Of a stretch of 64,000 nt of DNA, positions 1-9,682 are shown piece by piece (positions within the stretch are counted from its first letter, which is position 1; each line of letters opens with the position of its first letter). This DNA comes from Pseudomonas sp. MTM4 (lineage in GTDB: Bacteria > Pseudomonadota > Gammaproteobacteria > Pseudomonadales > Pseudomonadaceae). The translations under genes and the position numbers were made by a program. Under the pieces are notes generated by a model. The model worked only from the letters and a program-made list of their open reading frames with translations, was not told where the DNA came from and searched no databases. Location of the stretch: contig NZ_CP048411.1 of assembly GCF_019355055.1 (NCBI RefSeq), forward strand, positions 1,488,001-1,552,000. Reading direction: 5' to 3'.

Positions 1-869
1 TCTCCCGACAGAACGAACAGGAAGCCGATCGCATCGGCATCGTCAATCTCGAACGAGCAGGTTACGACCCTCGCGCCATGCCGCAGATGTTCGGTCGTCT
101 GATGCGCCAGTATCGCTACGACCAGAAACCGCCCGAATTCCTCCTGACCCACCCGGTCACGGAATCGCGCATCGCCGATACCAAAAACCGCGCCGAACAG
201 TTTCCGGCTGGAGGAGTGCAAGACAGCCTGCGATATCAGCTGATGCGTGCAAGAGTCGACCTTAAATTCGAAAGCACACCCGGCCTCAGCGCTAAGCGCT
301 TCCGAGCCATGCTCAATGAAGACGAAAGCCTGGATGCTGCTCGCTACGGCCTGGCGCTGGCTCAGATCAAGAGCGGCCAACTCTCGGACGCCGCCGCCAG
401 CCTGCAACCGTTACTGACGGAGTCGCCGGATGAAGTCAGCTACAACCTGGCGCAGATCGAGTTGGATATCACCGCCAACCGACTGGCCGCGGCACGCGAG
501 CGAACCCAGACCCTGCTCGATCTCTACCCCAGCAGTTACCCGGTACGCCAAGCGCATATCGATCTGCTGATAAAGGAAGACAAGCTGCAAGAGGCCGAGC
601 GAGAGCTGGACAAGCTGGTCGAAGCACGCCCCAAGGACCCGGACATTTGGTATCAGGTTTCGGAGATCCGCGGACTCACCGGAAACATACTGGGGCTGCA
701 CCAGGGCCGAGCTGAGTTCTTCGCCCTGGTCGGAGATTACGATCAGGCTATCGAGCAACTGGATCTCGCTAAACGCCGATCGAGCAATTTTCAAACAGCC
801 GCACGTATCGACGCTCGGCAGAAACAGCTGATCGAAGAGAAGCGAATGATTGAGGAGATGCTGCGCTGA
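1..869 (+). CDS. BepA-like M48 family metalloprotease with C-terminal TPRs (5' end cut by window)
   Basis: The reading frame is open from the first bases of the window, so only the C-terminal part is present. The visible protein starts with a segment containing EADRIG, the glutamate-bearing third zinc-ligand motif of M48 (HtpX/BepA) peptidases. It continues with an HPVTESRIAD segment, also typical of the family, and then about 200 residues of helical TPR-like repeats (for example ARYGLALAQIKSG and AERELDKLVEARPKDPDIW). BepA (YfgC) proteins are periplasmic metallo-chaperones/proteases that survey outer-membrane assembly, including LptD and BAM. The HExxH motif and any signal peptide would lie upstream of the window and cannot be checked. 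The gene converges on nadA, with 31 bases between them. Confidence 0.85.
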   Translation, partial: SRQNEQEADRIGIVNLERAGYDPRAMPQMFGRLMRQYRYDQKPPEFLLTHPVTESRIADTKNRAEQFPAGGVQDSLRYQLMRARVDLKFESTPGLSAKRFRAMLNEDESLDAARYGLALAQIKSGQLSDAAASLQPLLTESPDEVSYNLAQIELDITANRLAAARERTQTLLDLYPSSYPVRQAHIDLLIKEDKLQEAERELDKLVEARPKDPDIWYQVSEIRGLTGNILGLHQGRAEFFALVGDYDQAIEQLDLAKRRSSNFQTAARIDARQKQLIEEKRMIEEMLR

Positions 870-900
870 GCGTGCAGCACCTCCCTCGACGACAATGATG

Positions 901-1959
901 TCAGGCGTTGCCAGCCTGCTTGATACGCGCAGCCTGAGTGAAATCCAGCATGCGCTTGAGCGGCTTGACCGCCCGCGGAACTAAGGCTGGATCGACGAAT
1001 ATCTCATTGCTGCCGGTGCGCAGGCAATGCAGTGTACGCTCGAGCGTGTTCATCGCCATCCACGGGCAATGCGCGCAGCTACGGCAGGCGGCTCCGCTAC
1101 CCGCCGTCGGCGCCTCGATGAACGCCTTATCAGGACAAAGCTGTTGCATCTTGTAAAAGATGCCGCGGTCGGTGGCAACGATGAAAGTTGGATTCGTCAG
1201 CGTCTGGGCCGCCTTGATCAGCTGACTGGTGGACCCAACGGCATCCGCCAGAGCGATCACCGATTCAGGTGATTCAGGGTGAACCAGAACGGCAGCGTCC
1301 GGATACAGCGCCTTCATATCCTCCAGCTGCTTCGCCTTGAATTCTTCGTGGACGATGCAAGCCCCATCCCAAAGCAGCATGTCGGCTCCGGTTTCACGCT
1401 GCACATAGCTGCCGAGATGTTTGTCTGGAGCCCAGATGATCTTCTCGCCGTTGTCCATCAGGCTTTCGACGATTTCCAGCGCACAACTCGAGGTAACTAC
1501 CCAGTCGGCCCGAGCCTTCACAGCCGCCGAAGTATTGGCATAGACCACGACAGTGCGCTCTGGATGCTGATCACAAAAAGCCGAAAACTCTTCCACCGGG
1601 CAACCGAGGTCCAGCGAGCAGGTGGCGTCCAATGTCGGCATCAGCACCCGCTTTTCAGGATTGAGGATCTTCGCCGTCTCACCCATGAACTTGACGCCCG
1701 CGACCACCACGGTCTGCGCCGAGTGTTCGTTGCCGAAGCGGGCCATCTCCAGCGAATCGGAAACACAGCCTCCGGTTTCCTCGGCGAGCGACTGGATCAC
1801 CGGGTCGGTATAGTAATGCGCCACGAGCACCGCATTCTGGCGCTTCAACTCGACAGCGATATCGTCGCGCAATTGCGCTTCCTGCTCGGGCGACAGCGGC
1901 TGGGGTTGTTTGGCTGCCAGGTGAGCCTGCACAAGAATGCGTTCGGGTATCTGCGTCAT
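901..1959 (-). CDS. nadA: Quinolinate synthase NadA
   Basis: The 352-residue product condenses iminoaspartate with dihydroxyacetone phosphate to give quinolinate, the second step of de novo NAD synthesis in the cytosol. It has the NadA signature [18 protein letters not shown] near residue 47. It also has the three cysteines that bind the oxygen-labile 4Fe-4S cluster: one in the [11 protein letters not shown] region, one in [11 protein letters not shown], and one in the late [14 protein letters not shown] segment. Its length is normal for the long proteobacterial form. The start ATG is preceded by a plausible purine-rich stretch. It is convergent with the upstream protease gene and appears to be a single-gene transcription unit. 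Confidence 0.97.
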   Translation of the reverse strand: MTQIPERILVQAHLAAKQPQPLSPEQEAQLRDDIAVELKRQNAVLVAHYYTDPVIQSLAEETGGCVSDSLEMARFGNEHSAQTVVVAGVKFMGETAKILNPEKRVLMPTLDATCSLDLGCPVEEFSAFCDQHPERTVVVYANTSAAVKARADWVVTSSCALEIVESLMDNGEKIIWAPDKHLGSYVQRETGADMLLWDGACIVHEEFKAKQLEDMKALYPDAAVLVHPESPESVIALADAVGSTSQLIKAAQTLTNPTFIVATDRGIFYKMQQLCPDKAFIEAPTAGSGAACRSCAHCPWMAMNTLERTLHCLRTGSNEIFVDPALVPRAVKPLKRMLDFTQAARIKQAGNA

Positions 1960-2167
1960 ATTCGCGGTCCTGCAAAAGCGCGTTATTGCATGAAGCGCCG
2001 AGTATACCCGGCCAGCCTGTTCGAATCGGACGAGGCGAAAGAGGAAGACAGTGCGAGGTGCAGTCCGCCGCTCCCTGCCCGCTCAAGGGGCAGGAATACT
2101 AGCTGAAGCGTCTGCAAAAGGGAAAGCGAGGGGGCAAACGAAGGGTGTTTAGGCTCACCCAAATGAA

Positions 2168-2191
2168 AACCGCCGGCATTTGCCGGCGGTT
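2168..2191 (-). terminator. Rho-independent terminator after the acetyl-CoA hydrolase gene
   Basis: A perfect 11-bp inverted repeat (arm AACCGCCGGCA) with a two-base loop lies just past the stop of the minus-strand gene. On the minus strand it is followed by TTTTCATTT, a modest T-rich tail. Confidence 0.7.
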
Positions 2192-2196
2192 ATCGA

Positions 2197-3693
2197 TCAC
2201 TTGTCTTTGAGCATATGACCGCGTTCTTCCAAATTGATGTGCCAGTTCATGGCTTCGCGCAACATATGTGGAGTCTGGCCGCCCTTGTCGCATGCGCCTT
2301 CGAAGTAATTGTTCAGCGCATCACGGTACGAAGGATGGACGCAGTTATCTATGATCACACGGGCCCGTTCGCGGGGCGCCAGGCCACGCAGATCCGCCAG
2401 GCCTTGCTCGGTGACGAGAATTTCCACGTCGTGTTCGGTGTGGTCGACATGCGCAACCATCGGCACAACACTGGAAATGTTGCCGCCCTTGGCGATCGAC
2501 TTGGTCACGAAGATGGCCATGTGAGCGTTACGCGCGAAGTCACCGGAACCACCGATGCCATTCATCATCTTGGTACCGCCGACATGCGTCGAGTTGACGT
2601 TGCCGTAGATGTCGAACTCCAGAGCGGTGTTGATTCCAACGATACCCAGACGACGCACCAGCTCCGGATGGTTGGAGATTTCCTGCGGACGCAGCACCAG
2701 CTTGTCCTTGTACTTCTCCAGGTTGCCGAATACGCGATCGTTGCAGCGCTCGGACAGGGTAATGGAGCAACCGGAAGCGAACTTCATCTTGCCAGCATCG
2801 ATCAATTCGAAGGTGCAGTCCTGCAGCACTTCGGAGTACATCACCAGATCTTCGAACGGCGAGTCGATCAGACCACATACAACGGCATTGGCGATGTTAC
2901 CGATACCCACCTGCATCGGACCAAGGTTCTTCGCCATGCGGCCTTCATCGACTTCTTTCTTGAAGAATTCGATCAGGTGATTGGCGATGGCCTGGGTTTC
3001 TTCGTCTGCTGGCGTGACGGTGGAATAAGAATCCGGCTGCTCGGTAATGACGATAGCGGCGATCTTGGCCGGGTCGACCGGAATGGCGGCAGTGCCGATA
3101 CGATCGTCGACCTTGGTCAGCGGGATCGGACCACGGTTCGGACGCTCACCCGGGAAATAGATGTCGTGCAGACCTTCCAGATTCAGGTTATGCGCAAGGT
3201 TCAGCTCGACAATGATCTTGTCGGCGAACACCGCCAGATTGGCGGAGTTACCTACTGAGGTAGTCGGGACGATGTGACCCTGCTCAGTGATGCTTACGGC
3301 CTCGATGATGGTCACGTCCGGACGCTTGATTTGGTTGTTGCGCATCTGCTCGACGGTGTGGGAGAGATGCTGGTCTATGAACATGACCTCGCCCAGGTTG
3401 ATCGCCTTGCGCAGGACGGCATCCGCCTGGAACGGTCCACGGCGAGCCAACAAACCGGCTGCAGCCATTTTTCCATCTAGGTCGTTACCGAGGCTGGCGC
3501 CTGTGATGAGACTGATCTTCAGCTTTTCGTCCTTGGCGCGATCGATCAACGCCAAAGGCACAGCTTTAGCCTCACCCGCACGGGTAAAGCCGCTCATGCC
3601 GACGGTCATGCCGTCTTGAATAAGAGTAGCGGCCTTTTCGGCGCTCATGACCTTGCTCTGCAGGGAGGACAAGCGGATGCGATCAGAATACAT
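2197..3693 (-). CDS. Acetyl-CoA hydrolase/transferase family protein (class I CoA-transferase)
   Basis: The 498-residue product belongs to the Ach1/ScpC/Cat1 family. These enzymes move CoA between acetate, succinate or propionate, or hydrolyse acyl-CoA, in the cytosol. Family features are visible: the N-terminal IQDGMTVGMSGFTRAGEAKA segment, the LGPMQVGIGNIANAVVCGL glycine-rich CoA-binding stretch near the middle, and MYSEVLQDCTFELIDAGK, which carries the expected catalytic glutamate. The frame is open for 22 more codons upstream, but I chose the ATG at 3693 because GAGG lies 6 bases before it and homologues begin with a similar MY.DRIR sequence. Succinyl-CoA:acetate CoA-transferase and acetyl-CoA hydrolase cannot be told apart from sequence alone. 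It is a single-gene unit followed by a hairpin terminator. Confidence 0.9.
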   Translation of the reverse strand: MYSDRIRLSSLQSKVMSAEKAATLIQDGMTVGMSGFTRAGEAKAVPLALIDRAKDEKLKISLITGASLGNDLDGKMAAAGLLARRGPFQADAVLRKAINLGEVMFIDQHLSHTVEQMRNNQIKRPDVTIIEAVSITEQGHIVPTTSVGNSANLAVFADKIIVELNLAHNLNLEGLHDIYFPGERPNRGPIPLTKVDDRIGTAAIPVDPAKIAAIVITEQPDSYSTVTPADEETQAIANHLIEFFKKEVDEGRMAKNLGPMQVGIGNIANAVVCGLIDSPFEDLVMYSEVLQDCTFELIDAGKMKFASGCSITLSERCNDRVFGNLEKYKDKLVLRPQEISNHPELVRRLGIVGINTALEFDIYGNVNSTHVGGTKMMNGIGGSGDFARNAHMAIFVTKSIAKGGNISSVVPMVAHVDHTEHDVEILVTEQGLADLRGLAPRERARVIIDNCVHPSYRDALNNYFEGACDKGGQTPHMLREAMNWHINLEERGHMLKDK

Positions 3694-3836
3694 TTGAGCC
3701 TCAAACCAACGGACAATCGGGAGGTCGCAGTCTATTACGTTTAATCTCGGCTGAGTCACAGACCAAGGTCGTAGTGAAAAACGCCTTTTATAACCGAAGG
3801 AAATAACCCGTTTTGACTGCTGTGAATTGCGAACAT

Positions 3837-3870
3837 AAAAAAGCCGGATGACCTAGCGGTCTCCGGCTTT
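3837..3870 (-). terminator. Terminator of tRNA-Lys
   Basis: The inverted repeat AAGCCGGA/TCCGGCTT has an inner GACC/GGTC pairing. On the minus strand it is followed by a run of six T. It lies about 20 bases past the tRNA 3' end. A-rich and T-rich flanks on both sides mean it could also work in the other direction. Confidence 0.75.
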
Positions 3871-3890
3871 TCGGCTCCCTAAGGAGAATA

Positions 3891-3966
3891 TGGTGGGTCG
3901 TGTAGGATTCGAACCTACGACCAATTGGTTAAAAGCCAACTGCTCTACCAACTGAGCTAACGACCC
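3891..3966 (-). tRNA. tRNA-Lys (anticodon UUU)
   Basis: The 76-base gene folds as a cloverleaf. The acceptor stem GGGTCGT pairs with ACGACCC, with discriminator A and encoded CCA. The D-arm contains AGCTCAGTTGGTAGAGC, the anticodon loop CTTTTAA carries anticodon TTT, and the T-arm contains GGTTCGAATCC. It sits between the CoA-transferase gene and queC, with its own promoter and terminator. Confidence 0.98.
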
Positions 3967-3978
3967 AATGCGGGGCGC

Positions 3979-4006
3979 ATGATACTGATTTGATTGATTA
4001 AATCAA
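3979..4006 (-). promoter_or_regulatory. Probable sigma-70 promoter of tRNA-Lys with GC-rich discriminator
   Basis: On the minus strand TTGATT (4001-4006) and TATCAT (3979-3984) are separated by 16 bases. An A/T-rich tract extends upstream to about 4020. The -10 box is followed by GCGCCCCGC before the tRNA start at 3966. Such a GC-rich discriminator is characteristic of stringently controlled stable-RNA promoters. The assignment rests on motif and position only. Confidence 0.6.
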
Positions 4007-4023
4007 AGTTTTTTTGGAAGAAA

Positions 4024-4698
4024 TTAACGGTAGCGAGTCGGATCCGAAAGGCCGGCCTGCTCAAAACCTGCGGCTCGCAAACGGCAGCTGTCGCACTTTC
4101 CACAAGCACGCCCATCATTGTCGGCCTGATAGCATGAGACGGTCATCGCATAATCAACACCCAGACGGGCACCAGCCTGGACGATCTCCGCCTTGCTCAA
4201 GTTCTGCAAGGGAGCACGAATGGTAAAGCCCTGCCCCTCCACGCCAGCCTTGGTCGCAAGATTGGCCATGCGCTCGAAGGCATCGATGAATTCTGGACGG
4301 CAATCTGGATAACCGGAGTAGTCGACGGCATTGACTCCAATGAAAATATCCTGAGCGCCGAGCACCTCCGCCCAGCCCAACGCCAAGGAGAGAAACACGG
4401 TGTTGCGTGCCGGCACGTAGGTTACCGGTATACCTTCCTCCGACGCCTCCGGCACCTCGATGCTACTGTCGGTGAGTGCCGAGCCCCCTATGCCATCGAG
4501 ATTCATGCCGATGACGTTGTGTTCCACCACGCCCAATTGGCGAGCAACCCGCTCGGCAGCCTGCAGCTCCGCACGGTGACGCTGACCATAATCGAAGCTC
4601 ATGGTGTAGCAAGCGTAACCTTGCGCTTTGGCCATCGCGACAACGGTCGCAGAATCGAGCCCGCCCGAAAGGAGGATTACGGCTTTCTTGTCAGTCAT
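4024..4698 (-). CDS. queC: 7-cyano-7-deazaguanine synthase QueC
   Basis: The 224-residue ATP-dependent enzyme converts 7-carboxy-7-deazaguanine to preQ0 in queuosine biosynthesis. The PP-loop motif [12 protein letters not shown] is at residues 7-18. The zinc-binding cysteine cluster ([18 protein letters not shown]) is near the C-terminus. The frame is open up to 4752, but the ATG at 4698 gives the standard [13 protein letters not shown] start, with AGGT about 10 bases upstream. It lies 53 bases downstream of queE on the same strand, so the two form one transcription unit carrying successive steps of the pathway. Confidence 0.97.
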   Translation of the reverse strand: MTDKKAVILLSGGLDSATVVAMAKAQGYACYTMSFDYGQRHRAELQAAERVARQLGVVEHNVIGMNLDGIGGSALTDSSIEVPEASEEGIPVTYVPARNTVFLSLALGWAEVLGAQDIFIGVNAVDYSGYPDCRPEFIDAFERMANLATKAGVEGQGFTIRAPLQNLSKAEIVQAGARLGVDYAMTVSCYQADNDGRACGKCDSCRLRAAGFEQAGLSDPTRYR

Positions 4699-4751
4699 TA
4701 GGTTTACCTGTGAGAACTTCGGCTCCAGGATCAAAGCCGCTCCGGCGTACA

Positions 4752-5399
4752 TTAATGGCCGGGCGCATCGTTCCAGAGAATTTTGTGCAGTTGAAGCTGC
4801 AAACGCACCGGAAGATTGTCGCTGACGATCCAGTCAGCCAACGCTCTGGCATCGACTTGCCGATGGCCAGGCGAAAACAGCACCTCACCAGCACGAGCAT
4901 CCAGCCGGTACTCAATAAGCTTGGATACAGCCCAGTCGTAATCTTCGCGTGAACAAATTACGAACTTGATCTGATCGTTTTGCGTCAGCTGACCAATGTT
5001 CGCGTACAGATTGCGGCCCATCTCGCCTGACGCTGGCGTCTTCAGATCAACGACCCGGCTTACTCGCGTGTCGGTACCGGAAATATCCAGCGCACCACTT
5101 GTCTCCAGAGAAACTTCATAGCCCGCGTCGCAAAGCTCGCGTAGCAGCGGCAGACAGTTCGGTTGAGCCAGCGGTTCGCCGCCCGTGACACAGACGTAGC
5201 GGGGCTTATAGGACGCAACCCGCTCAAGAATTGCTTCGAGCGGCATGATCTCGCCGCCACTGAAAGCGTAGGCGGTATCGCAGTAATGACAGCGCAGGGG
5301 GCAGCCGGTCAGGCGGACGAACACAGTAGGCAGGCCACTGGTACGGGTCTCCCCCTGCAACGAGTAGAAAATCTCGGAAATTCGCAGGGTATTTTGCAT
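4752..5399 (-). CDS. queE: 7-carboxy-7-deazaguanine synthase QueE
   Basis: The 215-residue radical-SAM enzyme rearranges 6-carboxytetrahydropterin to 7-carboxy-7-deazaguanine. The SAM/4Fe-4S motif C-x3-C-x2-C is seen in [15 protein letters not shown], and the GGEPLAQ motif follows. The substrate-facing YSLQGE segment is at the N-terminus. The start is uncertain. The ATG at 5399 gives the usual family N-terminus [17 protein letters not shown] but has a weak ribosome site. An in-frame ATG at 5432 has GGAGG only three bases upstream and would add 11 residues. It is the first gene of a queE-queC unit. Confidence 0.95.
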   Translation of the reverse strand: MQNTLRISEIFYSLQGETRTSGLPTVFVRLTGCPLRCHYCDTAYAFSGGEIMPLEAILERVASYKPRYVCVTGGEPLAQPNCLPLLRELCDAGYEVSLETSGALDISGTDTRVSRVVDLKTPASGEMGRNLYANIGQLTQNDQIKFVICSREDYDWAVSKLIEYRLDARAGEVLFSPGHRQVDARALADWIVSDNLPVRLQLQLHKILWNDAPGH

Positions 5400-5470
5400 A
5401 TCAGCCACGGGCGTGACGGCTAAACAGGCCATCCGCCTCCGTTGCGGGAAAAGGGCAGCGATTCTAACGA

Positions 5471-5497
5471 AAAAACCCGCTCAATGGGCGGGTTTTT
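5471..5497 (-). terminator. Terminator at the end of the tol-pal operon
   Basis: CCCGC (5476-5480) and GCGGG (5488-5492) form a hairpin flanked by A5 on one side and T5 on the other, giving a strong terminator in both orientations. It lies about 25 bases past the cpoB stop, between cpoB and queE. Confidence 0.8.
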
Positions 5498-5521
5498 GTT
5501 AACTGATGCCAACGTATCGGC

Positions 5522-6349
5522 TTATCGATTCAGTTGGCGCTGAGCCAACTGCGCAGCCGAGCTGTTCGGGTAGTCAGCAATGACCTGACGAAGAATCCCG
5601 TCAGCCTTGTCACGATTACCCAGCCGCACCTCGACATCCGCAAGCTTGTACAGCGAGTCAGGAACCTTGTTGTGCTGAGGATACGCCTGACTGACCTTCG
5701 CGAATGCCTGGCCGGCCCCCTGCAAATCTCCCTTGGCGAGATTGACCTCGCCCAGCCAGTACTGTGCATTACCGGCATAAGGGCTTTGGGGATATTTACG
5801 CAAGAAGGCGGAAAAAGCCTGGCTAGCCTTATTGAAATCCTTCGCCTTGATCAGATCGAAGGCTGCGTCGTAGTACAGCTTTTCCTTTTCAGGATCAACC
5901 GATTGATTGCTCGCCTGATCTTGCCCAGAGGCATTCACGGGCCCTTGCACTGAACCACCGGCATTACTGCTGCCCGCGGCTGACGAATTCTGGTTGGCCA
6001 AACCGCCTGATGCGGCGTTCGACAAACGACTATCCAAATCCTGATAACGCTCCAGCCCTTCCTGTTTCAGGCGCTGGATCTCGTTCTGTTGCACTTCCAG
6101 CATGCCGCGCAGTTGCGCGATTTCTTCTTGCATCTGCTGCAACTGAACGAAAAGCATGCCCTGCGCCGAAGACGGAGCCGATGCTCCGCCTCCGACATAG
6201 GCACCGCTAGTATCTGCCCCGGTGGAATAACCCGACTCAGGCACACCGCTTTGGGTTTGCGAGTCATATTCGACCACTGGGACTTGAGCCGCCGCAAAAA
6301 GAGGCAAACCAAGCGCAATAAGCGTCAGAGCGTAACGGTGCTTGAGCAT
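5522..6349 (-). CDS. cpoB: Cell division coordinator CpoB (YbgF)
   Basis: The 275-residue periplasmic protein coordinates peptidoglycan synthesis by PBP1B with Tol-driven outer-membrane constriction. It has a Sec signal peptide (MLKHRYALTLIALGLPLFAAAQ). A coiled coil follows at about residues 65-105 (VQLQQMQEEIAQLRGMLEVQ), which in the family mediates trimerisation. Next comes a Ser/Asn/Gly-rich linker. Three TPR repeats fill the C-terminal 120 residues (YDAAFDLIKAKDFNKASQAF, GNAQYWLGEVNLAKGD, DSLYKLADVEVRLGN). It is the last gene of the Tol-Pal operon, 6 bases after pal. Confidence 0.96.
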   Translation of the reverse strand: MLKHRYALTLIALGLPLFAAAQVPVVEYDSQTQSGVPESGYSTGADTSGAYVGGGASAPSSAQGMLFVQLQQMQEEIAQLRGMLEVQQNEIQRLKQEGLERYQDLDSRLSNAASGGLANQNSSAAGSSNAGGSVQGPVNASGQDQASNQSVDPEKEKLYYDAAFDLIKAKDFNKASQAFSAFLRKYPQSPYAGNAQYWLGEVNLAKGDLQGAGQAFAKVSQAYPQHNKVPDSLYKLADVEVRLGNRDKADGILRQVIADYPNSSAAQLAQRQLNR

Positions 6350-6355
6350 GACTTA

Positions 6356-6862
6356 TTACTTACGCAGCTCAACGCGACGGTTCTGAGCCCACGACTGCTC
6401 GTCGTTGCCCATGGCAACCGGACGCTCTTCACCGTAGGAAACCAGTTCCAGCTGAGCGGGAGATACGCCCTGCAGAACCAGGTAACGCTGAACGGCCTTC
6501 GAACGACGCTCGCCCAGAGCCATGTTGTACTCGCGAGTGCCGCGCTCGTCGGTGTGGCCTTCCAGAACGACACGGTTGCCAGCGGACTTCAGATCCTTGG
6601 CATGAACGTCCAGAGCGCGCATAGCTTCCGGCTTCAGGTCCGAGCTGTCGTATTCGAAGTAGAAAGTAGTGATAGCGCGCAGAGCGGCTTCTTCGCCACC
6701 CATGCTGCCGTCGACAGCACCGCTGTCAGCGCCGTAGCCAGCGTTCGGATCAATGGCGGAGGAACCTTCGCCAGAGTCGTCGCCACCCTTGGACGAACAA
6801 CCAACAGCTACGGCCATAGCCAGAGTCAGCGCAGCGAACTTACCGAATTTCAGCATTTCCAT
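6356..6862 (-). CDS. pal: Peptidoglycan-associated lipoprotein Pal (OprL)
   Basis: The 168-residue outer-membrane lipoprotein anchors the outer membrane to peptidoglycan and interacts with TolB. The lipoprotein signal ends in the lipobox VAVGC, with the cysteine at about residue 22. A Ser/Gly/Asp-rich tether follows. An OmpA-like peptidoglycan-binding domain occupies the C-terminal half ([19 protein letters not shown], then [12 protein letters not shown]). I chose the ATG at 6862 (MEMLKFGKF), as in other pseudomonads, over an upstream TTG at 6871. It lies between tolB and cpoB in the operon. Confidence 0.97.
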   Translation of the reverse strand: MEMLKFGKFAALTLAMAVAVGCSSKGGDDSGEGSSAIDPNAGYGADSGAVDGSMGGEEAALRAITTFYFEYDSSDLKPEAMRALDVHAKDLKSAGNRVVLEGHTDERGTREYNMALGERRSKAVQRYLVLQGVSPAQLELVSYGEERPVAMGNDEQSWAQNRRVELRK

Positions 6863-6912
6863 GTGTAACAACCCCAGTTGTGTTTTTGGTTAGGTAAAGC
6901 GTTGATACCGCA

Positions 6913-8214
6913 TCAGTTCAGGTAAGGGGACCACGATGGCTCACGGACTTCGCCTTGAGCAGTAGGAAGCGGGAGCCTAACTCGACCATTGATTGATACG
7001 AGCATCAAGACTCCCCGGCCCTGCTGGCGGGTCGCGTAGATTAGCATGGTGCCATTAGGCGCAACAGTGGGCGACTCATCTAAACTCGTATCTGAGAGTA
7101 GCCGTAAATTGCCGCGCTGCAGGTCCTGTGCCGCCACCTTGAAATTGGTATAGCCCTCCTGGCGATGAATCATCACCAGCGTCTTTTCATCTGCCGATAG
7201 TTTCGGGTTTGCGTTGTAGTTGCCAACGAAAGTGACTCGTTCGGCATTATTGCTACCCAGACGCTGCTTGTAGATCTGTGGCTTGCCCGCACGATCCGAG
7301 GTGAAGTAGATAGTCTGACCGTCGGCGCCCCAGAAAGGCTCCGTGTCAATTGCGTAATGATTGGTGAGTCGCTGCAACTGACGCGACCCAAGATCCATCA
7401 CGTAGATTTCCGGATTGCCATCCTTCGACAGCACGAATGCCAGGCGATTGCCGTCCGGCGAGAATGCTGGCGCACCGTTGAGCCCTTCGAAATTGGTAAT
7501 CTGCTCGCGACGCCCCGTGTCGATGTGCTGCATGAAAATACGTGGACGTTTCTGTTCAAAAGAAACATAGGCGATGCGACGGCCATCCGGCGAATAGCGC
7601 GGTGACAGAATCGGCTCACGGGATTGCAGCAGGGTCACGGCGCGCGCACCGTCGTAGTCGGAACGCTGCAGCGTGTAACGCGTATTGGTGCCGCCGAGAC
7701 GTTCAGCAGTAACGTAGAGCAAGCGCGTGGAGAACGCGCCCTTGATGCCCGTCAGCTTTTCAAACGCCTGGTCAGCTGCGAAATGCGCCATATCCCGCAG
7801 CTGATCCTGACCACCACCCACGGTGCCCGTCATGACCTGCTGTTCGGTGGTCACATTGAACACCTCGTAGCGGATCTGCAGTTTGCCGGCCGAAGGCTCG
7901 ATGTTGCCGACCATCACGTACTGGGCACCCAATGCCTTCCAGTCACGGAAAATGATTTCGCTACCGCGCGTCGGCAGACTGATCATGTTCTGCTTGGGAA
8001 TCGGCTGGAAAATACCGGTATTGCGCATGTCATTGCCGATGATTTCTGCCATGTCTTCCGGCAGCACAGTGCCGCCCTGCCAACCGAACGGCACAACCGC
8101 GATCGGAATCGCACGATCGGTACCGCTGGTGACGACAATGTTCTTCTCCTGCGCCACGGCACTGCCCATCACGAACAGGAAAAAGACGATAAAACCTCGA
8201 AGGTAATTGATCAC
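6913..8214 (-). CDS. tolB: Tol-Pal system beta-propeller protein TolB
   Basis: The 433-residue periplasmic protein links TolA to Pal. A signal peptide ([22 protein letters not shown]) precedes an N-terminal alpha/beta domain, which includes the TolA-binding segment. A six-bladed propeller of PD40 repeats follows, visible as [45 protein letters not shown] and [15 protein letters not shown]. The start overlaps the tolA stop by 4 bases, which suggests translational coupling. Length is normal. Confidence 0.97.
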   Translation of the reverse strand: MINYLRGFIVFFLFVMGSAVAQEKNIVVTSGTDRAIPIAVVPFGWQGGTVLPEDMAEIIGNDMRNTGIFQPIPKQNMISLPTRGSEIIFRDWKALGAQYVMVGNIEPSAGKLQIRYEVFNVTTEQQVMTGTVGGGQDQLRDMAHFAADQAFEKLTGIKGAFSTRLLYVTAERLGGTNTRYTLQRSDYDGARAVTLLQSREPILSPRYSPDGRRIAYVSFEQKRPRIFMQHIDTGRREQITNFEGLNGAPAFSPDGNRLAFVLSKDGNPEIYVMDLGSRQLQRLTNHYAIDTEPFWGADGQTIYFTSDRAGKPQIYKQRLGSNNAERVTFVGNYNANPKLSADEKTLVMIHRQEGYTNFKVAAQDLQRGNLRLLSDTSLDESPTVAPNGTMLIYATRQQGRGVLMLVSINGRVRLPLPTAQGEVREPSWSPYLN

Positions 8215-9218
8215 AACGCTAGATCCTCAGGCGTAAATGTCATCGTGAACGAGCGATACGGCTGAAATTCCTGGGCAGTGAGCCCCTGCATTTCGGTCAG
8301 CCGACCAATATTCTTTACTGCTGCGACCGCCGAATTATCGAACGGCGCATCGCCACTCGAACGCGAAACGGTTGCAGCGGTGATGGTGCCATCCGGCAGC
8401 ATGTTGACCCGGAGCGTTACCGACATGTTGTTCCGGGCCGATGGCGGTCGGGTCCAGCCCTCTGCCGCACGCATACGAATCAGGTCATCGAAGTTACCAG
8501 CTACCTGATCGCCTTGAGTGTCAGCCATGGCCTGCTGCCGCTCCGTGTCTTCAGACAACAGTTCGGCAAGAGCTTGCGCCTTCTTGTCCTCGGCAGCCTT
8601 GCGGGCAGCCTCGGCTGCTGCTTTCTTCTTGGCTTCTTCGGCGGCCTTTTTCTTCGCAGCCTCAGCTGCCGCCTTTTTCTTTGCGTCCTCTGCCGCTTTC
8701 TTTTTCGCGGCCTCGGCAGCAGCTTTCTTCTTGGCTTCTTCGGCAGCCTTTTTCTTGGCCGCCTCGTCAGCCGCTTTCTTCTTGGCGATATCCGCCTGTT
8801 TTTTCTGTTCGGCTAGTTTCTTGGCTTCTTCGGCTTTTTTCGTCTCCGCGGACTTCTTTGCCGCGTCAGCCTTCGCTGCTTCGGCCTTTCGAGCCTCGTC
8901 CGCCTTCTTTTGTTCCGCTGCCTTGGCGGCGGCCTGTTTCTGCTGCTCGGCCTTGCGCTGTTCCAGCTGCTCGGCTTCGTACTGCTTGGCCGCCGTTTTC
9001 TGAGCCTCACCCGCAATCTTCTGATTCGTCTGAGTCGTAGCTTGGCTCTGAGATTTGAGCTGGTACAAGGTCGCCTGAACGATGGGCTTGGATGGCGGCA
9101 GCTCCGGCGTCATGGCGAAGCTGACGAAGAGCATTCCGAAAATAACGATGTGTAGACCGACCGCCAGAATGGTGGGCCAGTAGTAGCTCTCCGAGCGTGA
9201 ACGTTCCGGCTGTTGCAT
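8211..9218 (-). CDS. tolA: Cell envelope integrity protein TolA
   Basis: The 335-residue inner-membrane protein spans the periplasm and transmits proton-motive force from TolQR to Pal-TolB. One transmembrane helix is near residues 15-37 ([17 protein letters not shown]). A long Lys/Ala/Glu-rich helical domain II follows at about residues 60-220, with near-repeats of [18 protein letters not shown]. The C-terminal TonB-like domain III includes [20 protein letters not shown]. The repetitive stretch makes spurious long antisense frames. The gene overlaps tolR by one base at its start and tolB by four at its end. Confidence 0.97.
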   Translation of the reverse strand: MQQPERSRSESYYWPTILAVGLHIVIFGMLFVSFAMTPELPPSKPIVQATLYQLKSQSQATTQTNQKIAGEAQKTAAKQYEAEQLEQRKAEQQKQAAAKAAEQKKADEARKAEAAKADAAKKSAETKKAEEAKKLAEQKKQADIAKKKAADEAAKKKAAEEAKKKAAAEAAKKKAAEDAKKKAAAEAAKKKAAEEAKKKAAAEAARKAAEDKKAQALAELLSEDTERQQAMADTQGDQVAGNFDDLIRMRAAEGWTRPPSARNNMSVTLRVNMLPDGTITAATVSRSSGDAPFDNSAVAAVKNIGRLTEMQGLTAQEFQPYRSFTMTFTPEDLAL

Positions 9219-9670
9219 TAAGGCGCCTCGGTGATCAAGCCGACGTTACCGACACCCGCTTCCTGCAGCCCGCCCATGGCAGACATCACCGAACCGTAGT
9301 CCACCGCCTTGTCGCCGCGCACGAACACCTGAACCTGCTTACCCTGGCTACGGTTCTGGTTCATGATTGCGGTGACCGCCTTGGTCATCTCATCCAGTGT
9401 CAGGGCCTGATCCTGGACGGTTTCGGTGTCCACTTCGCTCCCGATGTTCCAGAAGTAAGTCTTGTCCGCCTTGATCGAAATGGTCAGTACTTGAGCATCG
9501 TTATCCTGAGGCAGGACTTCGCTGCTGACCTTGGGCAGATCGACCTTTACACCCTGATTGAGCATCGGCGCGGTCACCATGAAGATGACCAGCAGCACCA
9601 GCATCACGTCGATGTAAGGCACCACGTTCATCTCGGCGACAGGTTTGCGTCTGTTACGAATTCTGGCCAT
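9218..9670 (-). CDS. tolR: Tol-Pal system protein TolR
   Basis: The 150-residue ExbD-family protein forms the proton channel with TolQ. A single transmembrane helix near residues 17-36 carries the essential aspartate in the motif VPYIDVMLVLLVIFMV. The rest is a periplasmic domain that can bind peptidoglycan. It is encoded between tolQ, 12 bases upstream, and tolA, with which it overlaps by one base. Confidence 0.97.
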   Translation of the reverse strand: MARIRNRRKPVAEMNVVPYIDVMLVLLVIFMVTAPMLNQGVKVDLPKVSSEVLPQDNDAQVLTISIKADKTYFWNIGSEVDTETVQDQALTLDEMTKAVTAIMNQNRSQGKQVQVFVRGDKAVDYGSVMSAMGGLQEAGVGNVGLITEAP

Positions 9671-9682
9671 GGCCTGGGGGCC

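Noticed and set aside
1279..2106. Long plus-strand reading frame (275 codons)
   Set aside because: It is antisense to nadA, has no ribosome site or family motifs, and shows the Arg/His/Gln-rich composition usual for shadow frames in GC-rich DNA.
3992..4008. ANR/FNR-type box near tRNA-Lys (TTGATTGATTAAATCAA)
   Set aside because: The half-sites TTGAT and ATCAA are separated by the wrong number of bases (3 or 7, not 4). The A/T-rich sequence is better explained as a tRNA promoter.
8590..9000. Tandem repeats in tolA as a possible repeat element
   Set aside because: The repeats are codon-level repetition of the helical Lys/Ala/Glu domain found in all TolA proteins.
8518..9003. Plus-strand frame rich in Ala, Ser and Phe
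   Set aside because: It is the exact antisense of the Lys/Ala-rich TolA domain II; the composition reflects the tolA repeats and is not a real protein.
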